This document shows positions 46,317-58,998 of a stretch of 64,000 bases of DNA, in pieces. Source of the stretch: Trifolium pratense (lineage: Eukaryota; Streptophyta; Magnoliopsida; Fabales; Fabaceae). The notes under the pieces are model-generated. The model searched no databases, was not told the DNA's origin, and saw nothing but the letters and a program-made list of their open reading frames with translations. Both the position numbers and the translations under genes were made by a program. Location: positions 35,700,409 through 35,764,408 of the forward strand of contig NC_060065.1 in the NCBI RefSeq assembly GCF_020283565.1. The letters run 5' to 3'. Numbering within the stretch: position 1 is the first letter of the stretch; each line of letters begins with the position of its first letter.

Positions 46317-47568
46317 AAATTCACTTACATCCTTAGTAGGATTAACCACATTCCAAGTTTTGTATCCTTTATTGTAATTTAACTAAAAATATAAAAAAAA
46401 AATATTGAAAGAATATAAGATAAATACAAAAAATATATAAAGAATATAAGATAAATACAATAAAAAATATGATATGCTTAAAAATAAGAATAAAATAAAA
46501 ATAAAAATAAAATAGAATAATCTAAATATACACATAAAAATAGCAACAAAACAAATGAATACGATCAACTCTGCGATCTATTCTATTTAAGCAACCTATT
46601 AGAGACAACATAGTCATTGCTTAGAAATAATCTACGAATAACTGTTGCTGCCTTCAGTTATCCAATATTACAGTTGGCTATATTAATAGGCATAAAAATT
46701 AAGAAGCTACTAACTGTATATTAAAAAAAAGTATAAGATCTGGACCAAAAAAAAAAATTATAGATTATAATTTTTTTTGTTGATGAAATATATAAGATTT
46801 TAACATTTATTATTAATCTAAAAAATATGATAATATCAAATAAATTATTCTAAAAAAAATCGAATAATTAGAACATATCAATTATAATCTTATAATCTAA
46901 TATAATAAAATTGATTATTACGTAAACAAAAAAAATTGATTACTATCAAATTTACTAATTTATCCTTTTTAGTTTTTTTTTTTGGTACAATCCTTTTTAG
47001 TTTTAATCGCACTATAAATACAATAAAAAAGTGGATATGCTTAAATAAAACATATCCTAGATAGGAATAAAATAGAACAAACTATACGCATAAAAATAGC
47101 TACGAAAGAGATGAATACGATCAACTCAACCGTTTCACTAAAAAATAATTAAGAAAAAAAAAATATAAGATAAATACAAAAAAAGATGATACATATAAAA
47201 ATAGCAACAATAGAGAATGAATACGATCAACTCAACAATTTTACTAAACAAAATTTATAAAAAAATCTAAGATAAATACAATAAAAAAAATATATGCTTA
47301 AAAATAAGAATAAAATAGATCATACGAATATAGAAATAAGAATAAATAGTCAATTCTATAAAAAAAATAGTCAATTCTATAAAAAAATAGTCAAAAAAAA
47401 TTATAGAAAAAATAAGATGAATATTCGTAAAAATATAAATATAGAAACCGAAACACAAACAATATTTTTCATAAAAAAATAAATAAATAAACAATATACT
47501 ACTATTAACTATTAAGTGTTCAAAATAGAATAATTGAAAAATTTAGGGGCTAAAATTGTATTTAAGTG

Positions 47569-47577
47569 TTATAAATA
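47569..47577 (+). promoter_or_regulatory. TATA box of E2 gene copy 2
   Basis: TTATAAATA lies 64 bp before the ATG at 47641, the counterpart of 36623-36631. Confidence 0.55.
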
Positions 47578-47640
47578 AATACGACTACTGGAATTTCCGT
47601 GGCAAACGAGGGTTTGAAAAATTGTTGTTTGCTTTTTGAA

Positions 47641-50600
47641 ATGTCATACACTGGCCACATACAGGTTTTCCCCCCAATTCACCTTCTCAATAAGCGTAAA
47701 CGGGTATGTATGCATGCATGTTATTATTCAAACTTGTCATTTTTGTTATGTCTTTTTCAATTTATGTTTGGTTTTTGTTTATTTACAGCATCAAGTGTTT
47801 TGATTCTTTTCTCACACATAATAACTGTATTGTCCTTTTAGGACGCTTCTCGTGTTGTGATCGACATTTCCGATGATGATGATGATGATGATGACTCTGA
47901 TGATTTGGTGATAATCGGTGAAAAAGTGAGTAAACTTATTAAGGGGCAGACAATTGAAGCCATTAATCAAGTTGTGACACTGTTTTTATTTTAATCCGTC
48001 CTCCTATTTTATATATAAACAAATTTTCACCGTATCTGGTCCAATGAACCTAAAAAGTAAAAATTTGTTTATATACAAGACAGGAGAAAGTATTTTTCTT
48101 TTCTCGTGCATAATGATTGTATTGTACTTTTGTAGGCTATTACCCACGATGTGATTGACATTGCCTATGATGACAACTCTAATGATGTAGTGATAATTTC
48201 TGAAAAAGTTAATAAAAGTTCAAACCATGCAAATTTAAAAGATGAAATTCTGAAGAAATTTGGAAGTTTTAAGCAATTCGATATTGTCAGTGACACTTCA
48301 GACCATATCTTTGTTGGTAGAAAATACTTATTGAAAGAGGTAACATTTTAATTTTTGAGTTATAATCATGATTATATGAGTTTACAATGATCCTATGTCC
48401 TAAACAGCATCAAAATAATTGGGCTAAAAGAATCCAGAAAGAGTGGAAGATTTTGGAGAACAATTTGCCAGGTGAGTTTGTTCACTATTCTTTTTATAAA
48501 ATAGCTTGTAATATTTGCATTTAGTATTTAAGCTTCAAATTAGAATTTAGAACTTATTATAAATAAGTAACTGCTTATGGCTGTTTTTCACTCAATTTCT
48601 TTGACTCTCGTTTTTTTTTTTTTTATCGTCATCAGATTCAATATTTGTTCGAGTTTATGAATCAAGGATGGATCTCATGAGGGCTGTCATTATCGGAGCA
48701 GAAGGGACTCCTTACCACGATGGTCTTTTCTTTTTCGATCTTTACTTACCCGATGACTTTCCCAATGTACCACCGGTATGTGGCTGATGAATGATGATGT
48801 ACTCTATCTGAATGACATTATGTTGCTATGACATTATGTTGCTGTCACTCTTTTTATTTTAAATGTAACAAACGGTAAATTTTTTTATGGCAGGAAGTTT
48901 CGTTCCACAATCCATGTTCTTCTTCTAAGTTGAATCCAAATTTCGGACGTCGTGGCTCTTTATGCCTTAGTCTACTTAACACTTGGGGTGGCAGGAAGAA
49001 TGAGCGTTGGCGTCCACGCGTTTCAACAATTCTACAGGTTCTAGTCTCCTTACAAGGTCTAGTATTGACGGCAGAGCCTTTCTTTAATATGTCTAGTTCC
49101 TATGTTAGAGGTTCGGAACCAGGGAAAATTATGTCCCGGTCTTATAACGAGGATGCATTCATTGATTCATTGTGGACAATGATACATGTGATTAGAAGGC
49201 CTCTAAAGGTTTGATTCTATTCTTGGTTTAATTTTTTTTATATATGTCTCTAGCAAGTTTTTTTGCCATGTTCATTTGTAGTGCTCGGGTGTTTTAGAAA
49301 CCATTAGTACACTATACTGCACACCTTAGTGCAACACAATAACATAGTTCCAGATAAAGTTGAAGAAACATGTGAGCAAATCACAAATAAAAAAATACGA
49401 TTTATCTTCCGGTAGGCTCTTGGTGCATTGCTGGAGATTTCAACGCTGTGATATCTTCGAATGAAATCAAAGGGAATTTACATAGAAAGAAGCAGGACAG
49501 AGATGCAGGAGTTTAATAGTTTCATTGATAATATCATAATATGGAATTGATTGATGTCCCCTATCATTGGAAAGAAGTTCACATGGTACGCACAGATGGA
49601 AAGAGAAGAAGCAGACTCATAGAATTTTACTATAGGAAGGACTCATGGTACGCACAGATGGAAGTTCCAGCAATCTTCCACAACATTTTTGAGATCCGGG
49701 TGCTTGAATCGGAAAGGTTTAGGGGCCCAATTGACTTCCCCACACTCTAACCACACAGGGCAATGGTCAAGGATGTCACGATCCCCCACTCTTTGAGCAA
49801 TCAATTTAGCGCTTTGTGCGAAATGGAAGTGGAGGTGCTTATCGGATCAATCAGCTCTATGGTTACCTTTGCTGCAGTTCCGATATGGCGGTGAAAGTGG
49901 TCACTTGGACTTGGAATCGTTAGTGGTGTGTGGTAGACATGAATCAATATGGTGGAGAGATATTGTAGAGGTGGATAGAGTAAACCCCTTATGCTTTCAG
50001 TGGTTTGAAGTGAACAGGTCACTAGCATAAGTTATAGTTTCCTAAAGGAACACTCATGGCTTTTGGCTAACACTTGTAGACTTACACTAATCTAACATGG
50101 TTGCAGAGAATGCAACTGAAAGGTTCGGTCATTAATACTGATCTTGTTACTACTTCTTACTAAATTGGGTGGATCTGGACCTGATTTGGAATTAACGGAG
50201 AAGGCTTTATAAAGGAGGGTTAACTAACTCGGTTGAATTAATGGTTTCGATGTTCGAGCACCTGAAAGGTTTAGGTGTTTTACTGAAGTTGGCATTGTAC
50301 TAAGTTGTCTATTTCAGAATAATGTAATGATGGTGAGTAACAAGTCATCGAGACGAATAAAGACTTACTAAAACTGCTCATGACTGTTAATGGATAATTA
50401 GGTTCCTATTGATATGGTGTTGTGTTGTCATTAATAGTGGAACTGAAGAGATGACCGTTTTCCACTTAGAGAAACACAGGATTATTAGAAGGATTGGTAC
50501 CGGTGAAAGCACATTGTTTTGGTCGCATAGATGGCCTGGTAGATGTACTTTGAAAGAGAGATTTAATAGATTGTTTTTTGTTACTGTTGACAAAATGAGT

Positions 50601-51372
50601 CTGTGAATGGCTTGGTAGCTGGTGTGTCTGTGAACCCCGGATCAGTTGATAAATGGGTCTGGAAGTATGATAAAACTACTGGTTTTTTCTGTTAAATGAT
50701 ATGCTTATAATTAATTTGCTACAAGAGTTGCTGGTTGACAATCAATGTGATGACTGATGAAGGACACCGTAATGCTTATAAAAAGCTCTGGAATTGTTCA
50801 GCACCATCAAAGTTTGTTATTCATGGATGGAGAGTTCTTAATAGAATTGCGATGAAGGAACAATTGTATGCAAAAGGAATTATTAACGCAGATAACATTT
50901 TATGCGTGTTTTGTATGTCTGATGTTAAGAGTTGCAGTCATGTATTATTCTCTTGTCCGTTCGCATATGGTGTTTGGACTTCTATCTATAGGTGGCTGTG
51001 CTTTGAAGGCACATTCGCGGCGACGGCAGTGGATCATTAGTGCCTCATATAGATTTATGAAATACTTCTCTTTTTAAAATATACTGTTGCCTTAAACTTG
51101 TGTTTATTCCTTTAACTGTTTGTTATTTTTGGTTTCAGAATTTTGAGGATTTTGTAGTGGGACATTTCTTCATCGAAGCTCATGAAATTTTAAGGGCATG
51201 CAAGGCATACAGGAAAGGTGCTCAAGTGGGTTCTTTGGTCAAAACAAGTGAGGTTCATAATGTTGATCATGAGGTTCATAAAAGTTGGCCAGAGGACTTT
51301 ACCAATTCTTTACGTTGTCCGATGAAAAAGCTTGCCGATGAGTTTGCAAGAATTGGAGCTATGGACTGTTAA
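47641..51372 (+). CDS. E2 ubiquitin-conjugating enzyme (UBC23-25/PFU type), copy 2
   Basis: Seven exons: 47641-47703, 47842-47925, 48136-48339, 48408-48471, 48636-48775, 48894-49208 and 51139-51372. They give 367 residues, identical to copy 1 in every exon compared, including the acidic Asp run and the catalytic Cys209 in SLCLSLLNTW. Introns are also the same, including the small MITE in intron 2 and the LINE remnant in intron 6. One visible 5' difference is C to G at 47632 in the leader (TTGTTGTTTGC here, TTGTTCTTTGC in copy 1). An upstream frame extension begins with GTG, not ATG, so I start at 47641. It is probably functional, and dosage rather than new function is the simplest consequence. 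Confidence 0.92.
47996..48091. mobile_element. Small degraded MITE in E2 intron 2 (copy 2)
   Basis: Counterpart of 37050-37145, with the same inverted arms ending in ACAAATTTT. Confidence 0.55.
49406..51041 (+). pseudogene. Degenerate LINE in last E2 intron (copy 2)
   Basis: Counterpart of 38460-40095 at an offset of 10,946, carrying the same GDFN endonuclease piece, zf-RVT piece (50735-51040) and the same stops. Shared disabling changes show that the insertion and its decay came before the segmental duplication. Confidence 0.78.
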
Positions 51373-52268
51373 AAACCCATGATGACATCTCTAAGAAAAC
51401 CCAGATTTGAGACTTGATTCAAAAGTCTTGTTACATTCTACTACAATAAGTGTTTTAATTTCTTTTTTGGAGATGCTAATTAGTATTCTAAGGATATTGT
51501 TTAATAATCTAAAATATTACAGTATGTATTTATGGAAGTGTGTGTATTGCACAAACAATTGAAATGTTTAATTTTTTCGTGCATACTAACGGATGTCTCT
51601 AAAGCAACTAATTAAGGTAACAAGTAAGTTTTATATTAAATAGTTAGCATTTTCCTTAATATTTTCAATATTAAACAATAGAAAAATGCTTACAGACAAA
51701 TTTTATATACAATCTTTTGAGCACTCCCACAACTGCCTACAAAGGCCAAAAATTATCTTTTTTCAATCAATCAATTCTTGTGTTAGGTTCATTTTTTTAA
51801 ACATTCTCCTAAGCATTTTTGGTATAAAGACAAAATTGGATGTATAAGTGCAAATTAACAAGAAGGAAGGTATATTTTATCCAAAGTTTATATATAAAAT
51901 TCACATTACAATTTTAAAAAATTAAAAAAGAAAGAAAAAGATGAAGGTATAGGTATATCGATGGATCCTATAACACAAACAGAAACAATTCTCTTGAAAA
52001 CAAAATCTCACCTTTCAGAGAAGCACTTAAAAATAATCAAGAATAAGCAAATCCAATGCATAACTCAACTGTCAATGCAAGTATGTTCAACAGAATCACT
52101 ACAGATTAATATCCATCTCAAATTTCTGACAACAAAATTGAGAGAACCTTTTCTTTCCAACCACTCAACCTATATAACTCTACTTGACAACATCCTATTT
52201 GTATAGCCTCTTACAGCCAAGTTGTTTAATTAATTTAAGTAGCATTAAAACCCATTACAATACAGCAC
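51373..52268. other. Convergent 3' flank, E2 copy 2 and NDC1
   Basis: It belongs to copy 2 of the duplication until about 52132. A plus-strand frame at 51961-52206 has no family resemblance and lies in the part absent from copy 1. I treat it as non-coding 3' flank of NDC1. Confidence 0.55.
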
Positions 52269-55200
52269 TTAGGTAGCCCGAAAATCAAGGAAAAGACGCA
52301 GTTTTTGTATAAGCATTTCACGAGTACCAAAAAGTGGTTTCTCGCTTGTGATCCAGTCCTTCTCTAGAAGACTTGCTTTAGTACCAGCCAACATTTCATC
52401 GTGGAATGCAGATACTATTTGGTAGATTGATGTCTTGAGAACATCAGCAATAGCATAAGCTTTTGAATTTGCTGGCCCATTTTTTCTTTTCCCAGTAGCT
52501 GTTGCAATATCTAATCTTCCACTATTTGCTGTCGCCCATTTGATACCGCCAGATCCCAACAACTGATTTGGTGATTGCAGGTTTGTTTTCTTTCCCATGA
52601 AATTCTCGACAGCAAGAAGGCACGATATCAGGGTCGAAACAACAGCAGCGTTACTCCCAGAAAGCTGAGCAGCCCCAAACTTATCTTCTTTGCGTGAACA
52701 GGCAGTCAGTGAGGCAACAATCCTTGAACACCAAGCATATAGCTGCATACAAAAGCAAACAAAAGCTGTTTAATAACTTGCATATAAAGGTTTTGTTTTG
52801 ATAAATCACTTAATTGAGAGCTTACAGATAAAGCTTTTATCATATAAGTGTTTATACATAAGCTATTTTTATAACAAACGACAAAAATGAAGTCAAACTT
52901 TTTCATAAGTTTTAAGTTGTTTTCACAAGCTATCTTTGGAGAGAGCATTTCATAAGGAAATAAGCTGACCAGTGAAAACAAGTAATGGACATGGCATAAG
53001 CTGTCCCAAACAGTCTCAAGTGTTTAAGCCAGTAGAGAAACTCAAATAAGTCAATCCAAATTCCAAACAGACCCAAATACATAACTCTAGAATGTGTTGT
53101 TTTATTAGTGTCACCACCACTACAAATAAGTCTACAAGATCTCTCATGAAAGGCAATGAACAAGAAATTTTGTCACCATTGGTATTATAATTTGTAATAT
53201 AAAAGGTGGCAGTGGCAATTCATGTTTAACGGGTTGGTCTTTCCCTCGATAAGTCCATCCACCTTTAGCAATTGTCATCGTTTTCTCAGTAAAGGATAAG
53301 AGCTTTTGATTGTGTAAACTGTTCAAAATCTTTCTCTAGTTTTACTTTTATTTACATGTGAAAGGGATGGCTTATATATCAACCACAATAATTGGTTGCA
53401 GGGGCGGGCAATTTACATTTTCTACAGGTGTAACACAGAAAATTCAATATATAGTAGGATATATTGTTGTCTAGGATTGATACATAATTATATACTAAAC
53501 TTGATATTGACTACACATATATTAGTATAATTAAGAGTATCGGGTTAGTATATCACGTCAGCACAACATCATAGTTGGTTAGAATCTCATCACTTACTTT
53601 GTTATTTCAAAGCTTTCCAATTAAACAGAAAAAATAAAAAGCTTCGTTAGCAGAAAATAAACAATCTACAAATAATAGCTATACATGTACCTGGAAGTTA
53701 TACAACTCTTCTACGTGCTTCACATCTGTTGGGGAGGATAACTGATTCGATAGATTTGTAGGTTTGTCGGCAGAATTCCCCAAGTCCTCACCTAATCTAG
53801 AGGCAAGTTGTTCCAGAGGCCTTAAGCACACAGAAATTACTCTTTTGTAAGTCTCACCGGATTCTTCAAAAAATGCCGCACGCCGCCAGGTTTCAACATT
53901 GTTCTCGCACACCATACAAAGATCAAGATAAGCAAGATATCGAAGAAGAGATGTCGGATTACTCTCCTCCAAAGCTGAAAGGAGGTGCTCACTTGGATTT
54001 GTTTCCGCAGCTGCTGATCCTTTTGGGGGAGCAAATACGGATCTCTTGGTATGTAAAACCTATATGTATCATATTTGACCAATAAGAAGTCTAATATGTA
54101 AAAGATGTACACATATAAAAGATGTTTCATAATGCATTGTTAAGATAGAGTAACTGATAGTTGTTTCAAAGTTACTTCTTATTTAAATTACACATATGAG
54201 TAACTATCTTGGGTTTCACATTTTTCAGTCATTCGTACATTATGCAGTACACAGACACAGACACATTAACATAACATGCACATTTAGAATATCAATTCAA
54301 TTAAGCAACACATCCCAAAAATTAAACTAAATCTTGCTAACAAAGGTAGAACCAAACTTTGATGTACATCAAACGCAAATATCAAAAGCTCAAAGAAAAA
54401 GATCACATCAGCAGCGCGTGGACATACATGGTGCCAGAGATATTCATTATGCAAAAGACTTGATAACACAACAAACACTCAACAATGGTTGAAAAAGCAT
54501 AGCATGACTGGCTGATGTATGTCAACATATAAATACACCTAAAACAATCAAATAAAAACACAAATAGAGGAAATAGGTTTAATGTACTAGTCCAATGAAT
54601 GTGGCATGACAAACAAACAAACTTGGACTAAATTAAGGATCATTTGTTTGAGACAAAGCAATGTACTTGACAAACTAACAAATCATGAGATTACAACACT
54701 GTTTCATTCAGAGATTATCAAATTCGGCATATGAATGACAAACGAAAATAAAAATCGTCAACAATGAAAACTAACAAACTGCTATAAGAGTTGCATCATT
54801 TAACAACATTCAAGCTGAGTGAAAACATGAATCAACAATTATACAAGTGTGAAGGTAAAAAACACTAACCCGATGTAAATTATGAGTCAATTCCCAACAG
54901 AAGAAGATAGCAAAACTGGCAACAAAAAACACAATCTGCTCTGCAAAGAATGCCCGCGTACCAATGCTGCACTTGAAAGGGTGTGGAATAATCTCTATCA
55001 GAACAGCAGAAAAAATGAAAGCAACAGTGGAAAGCTTAAAAGCACGTTTAGCTGCCAAAGGTATTCCCATCTTAAAGTTGAAGAAAGGAGGACGCTGCAC
55101 GCACAAAAACAAAGTAACCAAAATCAGTTTCACTTCTACATGGGTCAAAATTGAATCTAAATGCGTAGAATTGATTGTGACATGTTTGGTTCCTCTACAT

Positions 55201-56023
55201 TAGAATTGATTTTACCTCTACAATTGGTCCTACTTTAAGCTAAAAATTGTAGCTTCTGATTTTATAACTGATTTACACTCAAATTAATATTAAGTTACTT
55301 TTACATGAATATATCCAAACATAAATCAAGTCATGTTCAACTCGGTGTATGTTAGGTATCACGGCGAGTATGCCAGAATCACAATGATCCACCATGATTT
55401 TGTAGAAGCTACTAAGCTTTTGGAAAATCACACTGAGTGATTCTGAGATAACACCGTGGTACCAAACCTACTCAATTTTAACCAGAATCAATCTTACATA
55501 ATCAATTTACTCAACCAAATATACAACAAACCCACATGAAAAAAAAGAAAAAAAATGAAAAAGATTAAAACTTTATGAAACCCAATTGATAAAAAAGCAT
55601 AACCTGAATAATGGGAAACTCCAAAACCCAACGACGTTTAAAAACATAATGAAAACCAAACATCAAACCAACGAGAAAACCCCTAAACCCAACTCTTCCA
55701 ATATCGTTAAACCCAAATAACGAAAGCGCAGCAACGGAACCAGAGAAAGCGGAGGCGATAACAAAGAGGAAGAAAGTGAGTGAGAGCTTGAGATTACGAG
55801 GGAGAAAAATGGGGTGTGGGGAAGGTGAAGAAATTGAAGAGAGAGTAACGGAGAAGATGAATTGGAAAATAATGAAAGGGAGAAAAGACCAAAATGGGGT
55901 TTTGGGAAGAAGGGAAAAGGAGAAGATGAAGATGAAAGTTGAGGGTATTGATTGCCATAATAAGTAACTTAGGAACCTTTTGTTCAAGATTGTTTCTGGT
56001 TTTGATGATGGTGTTGGAGACAT
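52269..56023 (-). CDS. NDC1: Nucleoporin NDC1 (transmembrane nuclear-pore anchor)
   Basis: Four exons, 55604-56023, 54870-55094, 53691-54059 and 52269-52742, all phase 0, give 495 residues. The first 215 residues hold about six hydrophobic segments (for example [64 protein letters not shown] and [16 protein letters not shown]). A soluble C-terminal half follows, with VFAPPKG, then [16 protein letters not shown], then [20 protein letters not shown], and it ends [14 protein letters not shown]. This is the architecture of NDC1, which anchors the nuclear pore complex in the fused nuclear envelope. The length is close to the Arabidopsis protein (about 520, from memory). The fourth exon holds the conserved end of the family. 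Introns contain repeat-derived AT-rich DNA but no disruption of the frame. Confidence 0.86.
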
Positions 56024-56164
56024 TGAAGAAAGGTTTGGTTTTGTTTGACAAAGGTCGTTGTTGTTTCTAGGTTTTTGGTTAGTAGTGAAGATTTTGAAGT
56101 TGGGTGGGTTTGGGGGTTTTTGAATTAACTTTCCTTTGTTAGCTAGCTTCTTGCTTTCTCTCGG

Positions 56165-56172
56165 TTTTATAT
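56165..56172 (-). promoter_or_regulatory. TATA box of NDC1
   Basis: ATATAAAA on the minus strand lies about 140 bp before the ATG, giving a leader of roughly 110 nt rich in CT. Confidence 0.5.
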
Positions 56173-57316
56173 TGTGAAAATTTTAATTTGGTTTTGATTT
56201 TAAGGGACCAATCTGAAACCAAAAATGTCTTTAAGGAACTATTTTACTAATTAAGCCAAAACTAAAGTATAGTTTATAGATACGAAATTATATAAAACAA
56301 ATATGTTATTAATTTTTTCTTTTAAAATAGGAAGATAAGAAAAAATAATAAGTTTTAAGCTATAAACTACTAATTGAATTGACTAATTTTTGTTTATTTT
56401 TGTTTTCAGCACCCGTTTAATGATGTCCCAATACAACTCGGTTCACACTTCTTGAAACCTCATCCCGTTCGCCTCACCATCATCTCTCAATGTCGTCTCC
56501 ACCACACGCCGCCGTCTAGCCGTTGTATGGCCGTAACGACTTACCACTACTGATCTTACCTGATCAGAAGGTGCGACCGCACCGGCGTTTGCTCTCGAAA
56601 GCACCTGTTAAAGCGGAAGGGGTTGTGTACCTGCAGGCGTTCCGACGCTCAAGTCAGTTAAGTGTGAAGTAAGGTTTTCATTGCTAAAATGATACGTACC
56701 TTGCAAATGGTAATGAGGTGTGTATATATAGCCCCCAGCGCGGGGCCAAGGTCCTTGATGGCATTAATGGCCATTAAGTGGCTGCCGCAAAACGACCGGA
56801 GAGCTTTGATGAACAGTTAATGCTCATCATTTCGGTGAATGACCGTTACAACACACGTAGGTATTGTGACTGTTGGTGTGTCGAACATGGCATGTGAGCA
56901 TCCTTGTGTTGGCGTGCGCTCGGTAGCTTCTGCTCGCGGTCCTTTGGTATTCGGGCATTTAAGCCCATTCCAGAACAACTACCATGCTCTATCTCTTTGT
57001 CGCTCAGTCATGCATTTAGTCGCCATGTTGTGTTGTTAATTTGAGTTTTTTTTCTAAGTACCCCTGGTTTTTTTTCCTTTTTTCCCGTAATATCCCTATT
57101 TTCAAAAAAAAAATTCCGTAATACCCCTGTTTTGTACTTTTGTCACAACATGGTCGTAGAATCTCTCTAAGAGGTTGATAACTACATTCCTTTGTATGAA
57201 TATTTATCCAAAATTATTGTTGAACTATCGTTCAATGTTACTAAAATTTTTCACATACCTTATATTATTGCAATTATCATATCGTAATTTATAATTACAT
57301 ATCTTACAGCTAATTA
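56173..57316. other. Intergenic; GC-richer block at about 56430-57030
   Basis: Compared with its surroundings, 56430-57030 is distinctly GC-rich (GCGACCGCACCGGCG, GCCCCCAGCGCGGGGCC) and contains a TATATATAG box near 56732. No open frame over 70 codons stands out. The composition and the Helitron-type end to its right suggest a captured or LTR-derived fragment, but I cannot name it. Confidence 0.45.
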
Positions 57317-57347
57317 GACCCGTGCACCGCACGGGTCGATGTTCTAG
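57317..57347 (+). mobile_element. Helitron 3' terminus
   Basis: A perfect 9 bp stem with a 3-base loop (GACCCGTGC ACC GCACGGGTC, 57317-57337) is followed ten bases later by CTAG (57344-57347) and then T. Hairpin plus CTRR inserted next to T is the defining Helitron 3' end. The matching 5' TC end was not found upstream, so the element's length is unknown. Confidence 0.68.
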
Positions 57348-57529
57348 TATTTAGTAATAATATATTTCTAAGAGAAGAATAATATCTTTTTTGACTGGTA
57401 GGTGAAGAACAATTTTTTTTGACAGAGGGTAAGTGAAGAACAATTAAAAAACATATATTCTCACAAGTTAATAACACTGGTGGTTGATGACGACAATGTA
57501 GTCCAAATGGTCTATCAAAACATAGTGAA

Positions 57530-58478
57530 GTTTTACTTTTCACCCCTCTGAAATTATTAGAGTTCTTAGAGAGAAAAGTGAGAGAAGAGTTGAGAGATTA
57601 TGAGAGGATAAGGAAAGTTTCTAATCGCATTAAAGTGGAGGAGAGTTACATTGTTAGTTATATATAAAAATTCTGTTACTTGCACACTAAGCAACCACCT
57701 AACTAAACAATACACATCCATTATCATCATAACTAAACATCCTAACTAACTTTCCTAACAAACATTTGAATTATACATCAGCATCAACAAAAATTACCAA
57801 ACTAACTCCTTCAATTTTGAGGTTATGAATTCCGTTCGCACTCTAAGTAGCGAATGATAATAGTTGTTTCCTCAAACCCAACGTCTCTGCCCCTCTATAA
57901 ATGAAAAAATTATTAAAAAATGAGTTCACATTCTAGATGCGAACGCTACTTAGAGTGCGAACTGAAACACAATTCGCTACCTAGAGTGCGATCAGTTTGC
58001 ACTTTAACTATTGAACCTTATAAAAATTTGGTCATCGTCCAATACCATGTTTTAATTGGCCTCTGGAGTAGTTATGAAAATATTGATCAATCACAGACAC
58101 ACATCGTATAACTCTATAAATTGAATTCTCTTTTTTTTAATCACTCACTCATACAGTATTCCATTCGAAATATTTTCTAAGGGTGAATGAAGGGTTCATA
58201 CTTTAACTTACAAACTGTGTTTCAATCAAAATTATTTCATGAGAGATGAGATAAGGGTGAAGAGGACACAAAAAATTGATTTTTATAAGATTCGCATCCT
58301 AGAATGCGAACTCAGTTCGCATCTTAGAACGCGAACTCAGTTCGCAGTTTACATCAAGAATGTGAACTCTTTTTTTCCCAATTTTTACTATTTACACACT
58401 CGTATTCTAAATAGCGAGGGGTAAATTTGAAATGTTAGGAAGTGCGTGTGAGATTCGGAGGGTGCGAAAAGTAAAATT
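57530..58478. mobile_element. Terminally inverted element with palindrome array (family P, copy 2)
   Basis: The left end GTTTTACTTTTCACCCCTCT and the complemented right end ATTTTACTTTTCGCACCCTC match. Inside are at least six variants of a palindromic motif of about 20 bp such as TTCGCACTCTAAGTAGCGAA and TTCGCATCCTAGAATGCGAA, in two clusters (57833-57998 and 58288-58415). The right tail aligns with those of the copies at 29884 and 62058. Confidence 0.6.
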
Positions 58479-58639
58479 CAACATATTGAACATGGCAGTG
58501 TTGGCCCAATGACTTTTGATGCCAAGTAAAATTTTAAACAAGGATTATAAAAATAAAAAATTAAACAAGTGTTTTTGTAGAAAAAGTTTTATTATATTAT
58601 ATATAATACTTTATCTTTGTGATTTTTTTTACAAAAATA

Positions 58640-58998
58640 AATTCATTCAAATGCTAACCGAAGTGGTTGCAACAACATAAACAATATTAGGAGGAATTTC
58701 TCGATTGAACACTAGTATTACCAGCTCTTCTTGAACGAGAAACTAAAAACGTAGAAAATAAGTCATCAATCCCAAATCAAAGTAAAAATTATCATCGATA
58801 CATGACTTCAAATCATTGACTACATTAAGAGAATCACCTTCAACCACAATGTTGAGAAATCTCATGTCATAAGCAAATTGAATTGCTATCCGAAATCCAA
58901 AGCATCAACAATATTAGCATTAGGAAGTGTATCAAAATTCTTTATAGCAACTGCTAAGACAAAACCATTTGAGTTTTTAACAATATCTCCGACACCCT
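58640..58998 (-). pseudogene. LINE RNase H-like domain relic
   Basis: On the minus strand, allowing one frameshift, the peptides GDIVKNSNGFVLAVAIKNF, then IQFAYDMRFLNIVVEGDSLN, then VVNDLKSCIDDN appear in that order. They follow the RNase H-like (RVT_3) pattern of plant LINEs, with the acidic residue in EGDS. The frameshift and later stops show it is dead. Confidence 0.65.

Larger units (their letters stand above)
46321..52132 (+). repeat. Segmental duplication, copy 2
   Basis: Partner of 35395-40921. Compared with copy 1 it has about 66 bp extra near 51605-51670 and about 215 bp extra near 51910-52105, after which both copies continue together for a last 25-30 bp. Its right edge lies only about 135 bp from the 3' end of NDC1. 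Confidence 0.95.

Noticed and set aside
47599..47640. N-terminal extension of E2 copy 2 (ANEGLKNCC...)
   Set aside because: It would begin with GTG; copy 1 has GAG at that position, so it is not a conserved start. The shared ATG is at 47641.
54882..55203. Plus-strand frames across NDC1 exon 2
   Set aside because: Antisense to an exon whose splice sites and membrane segments are well supported.
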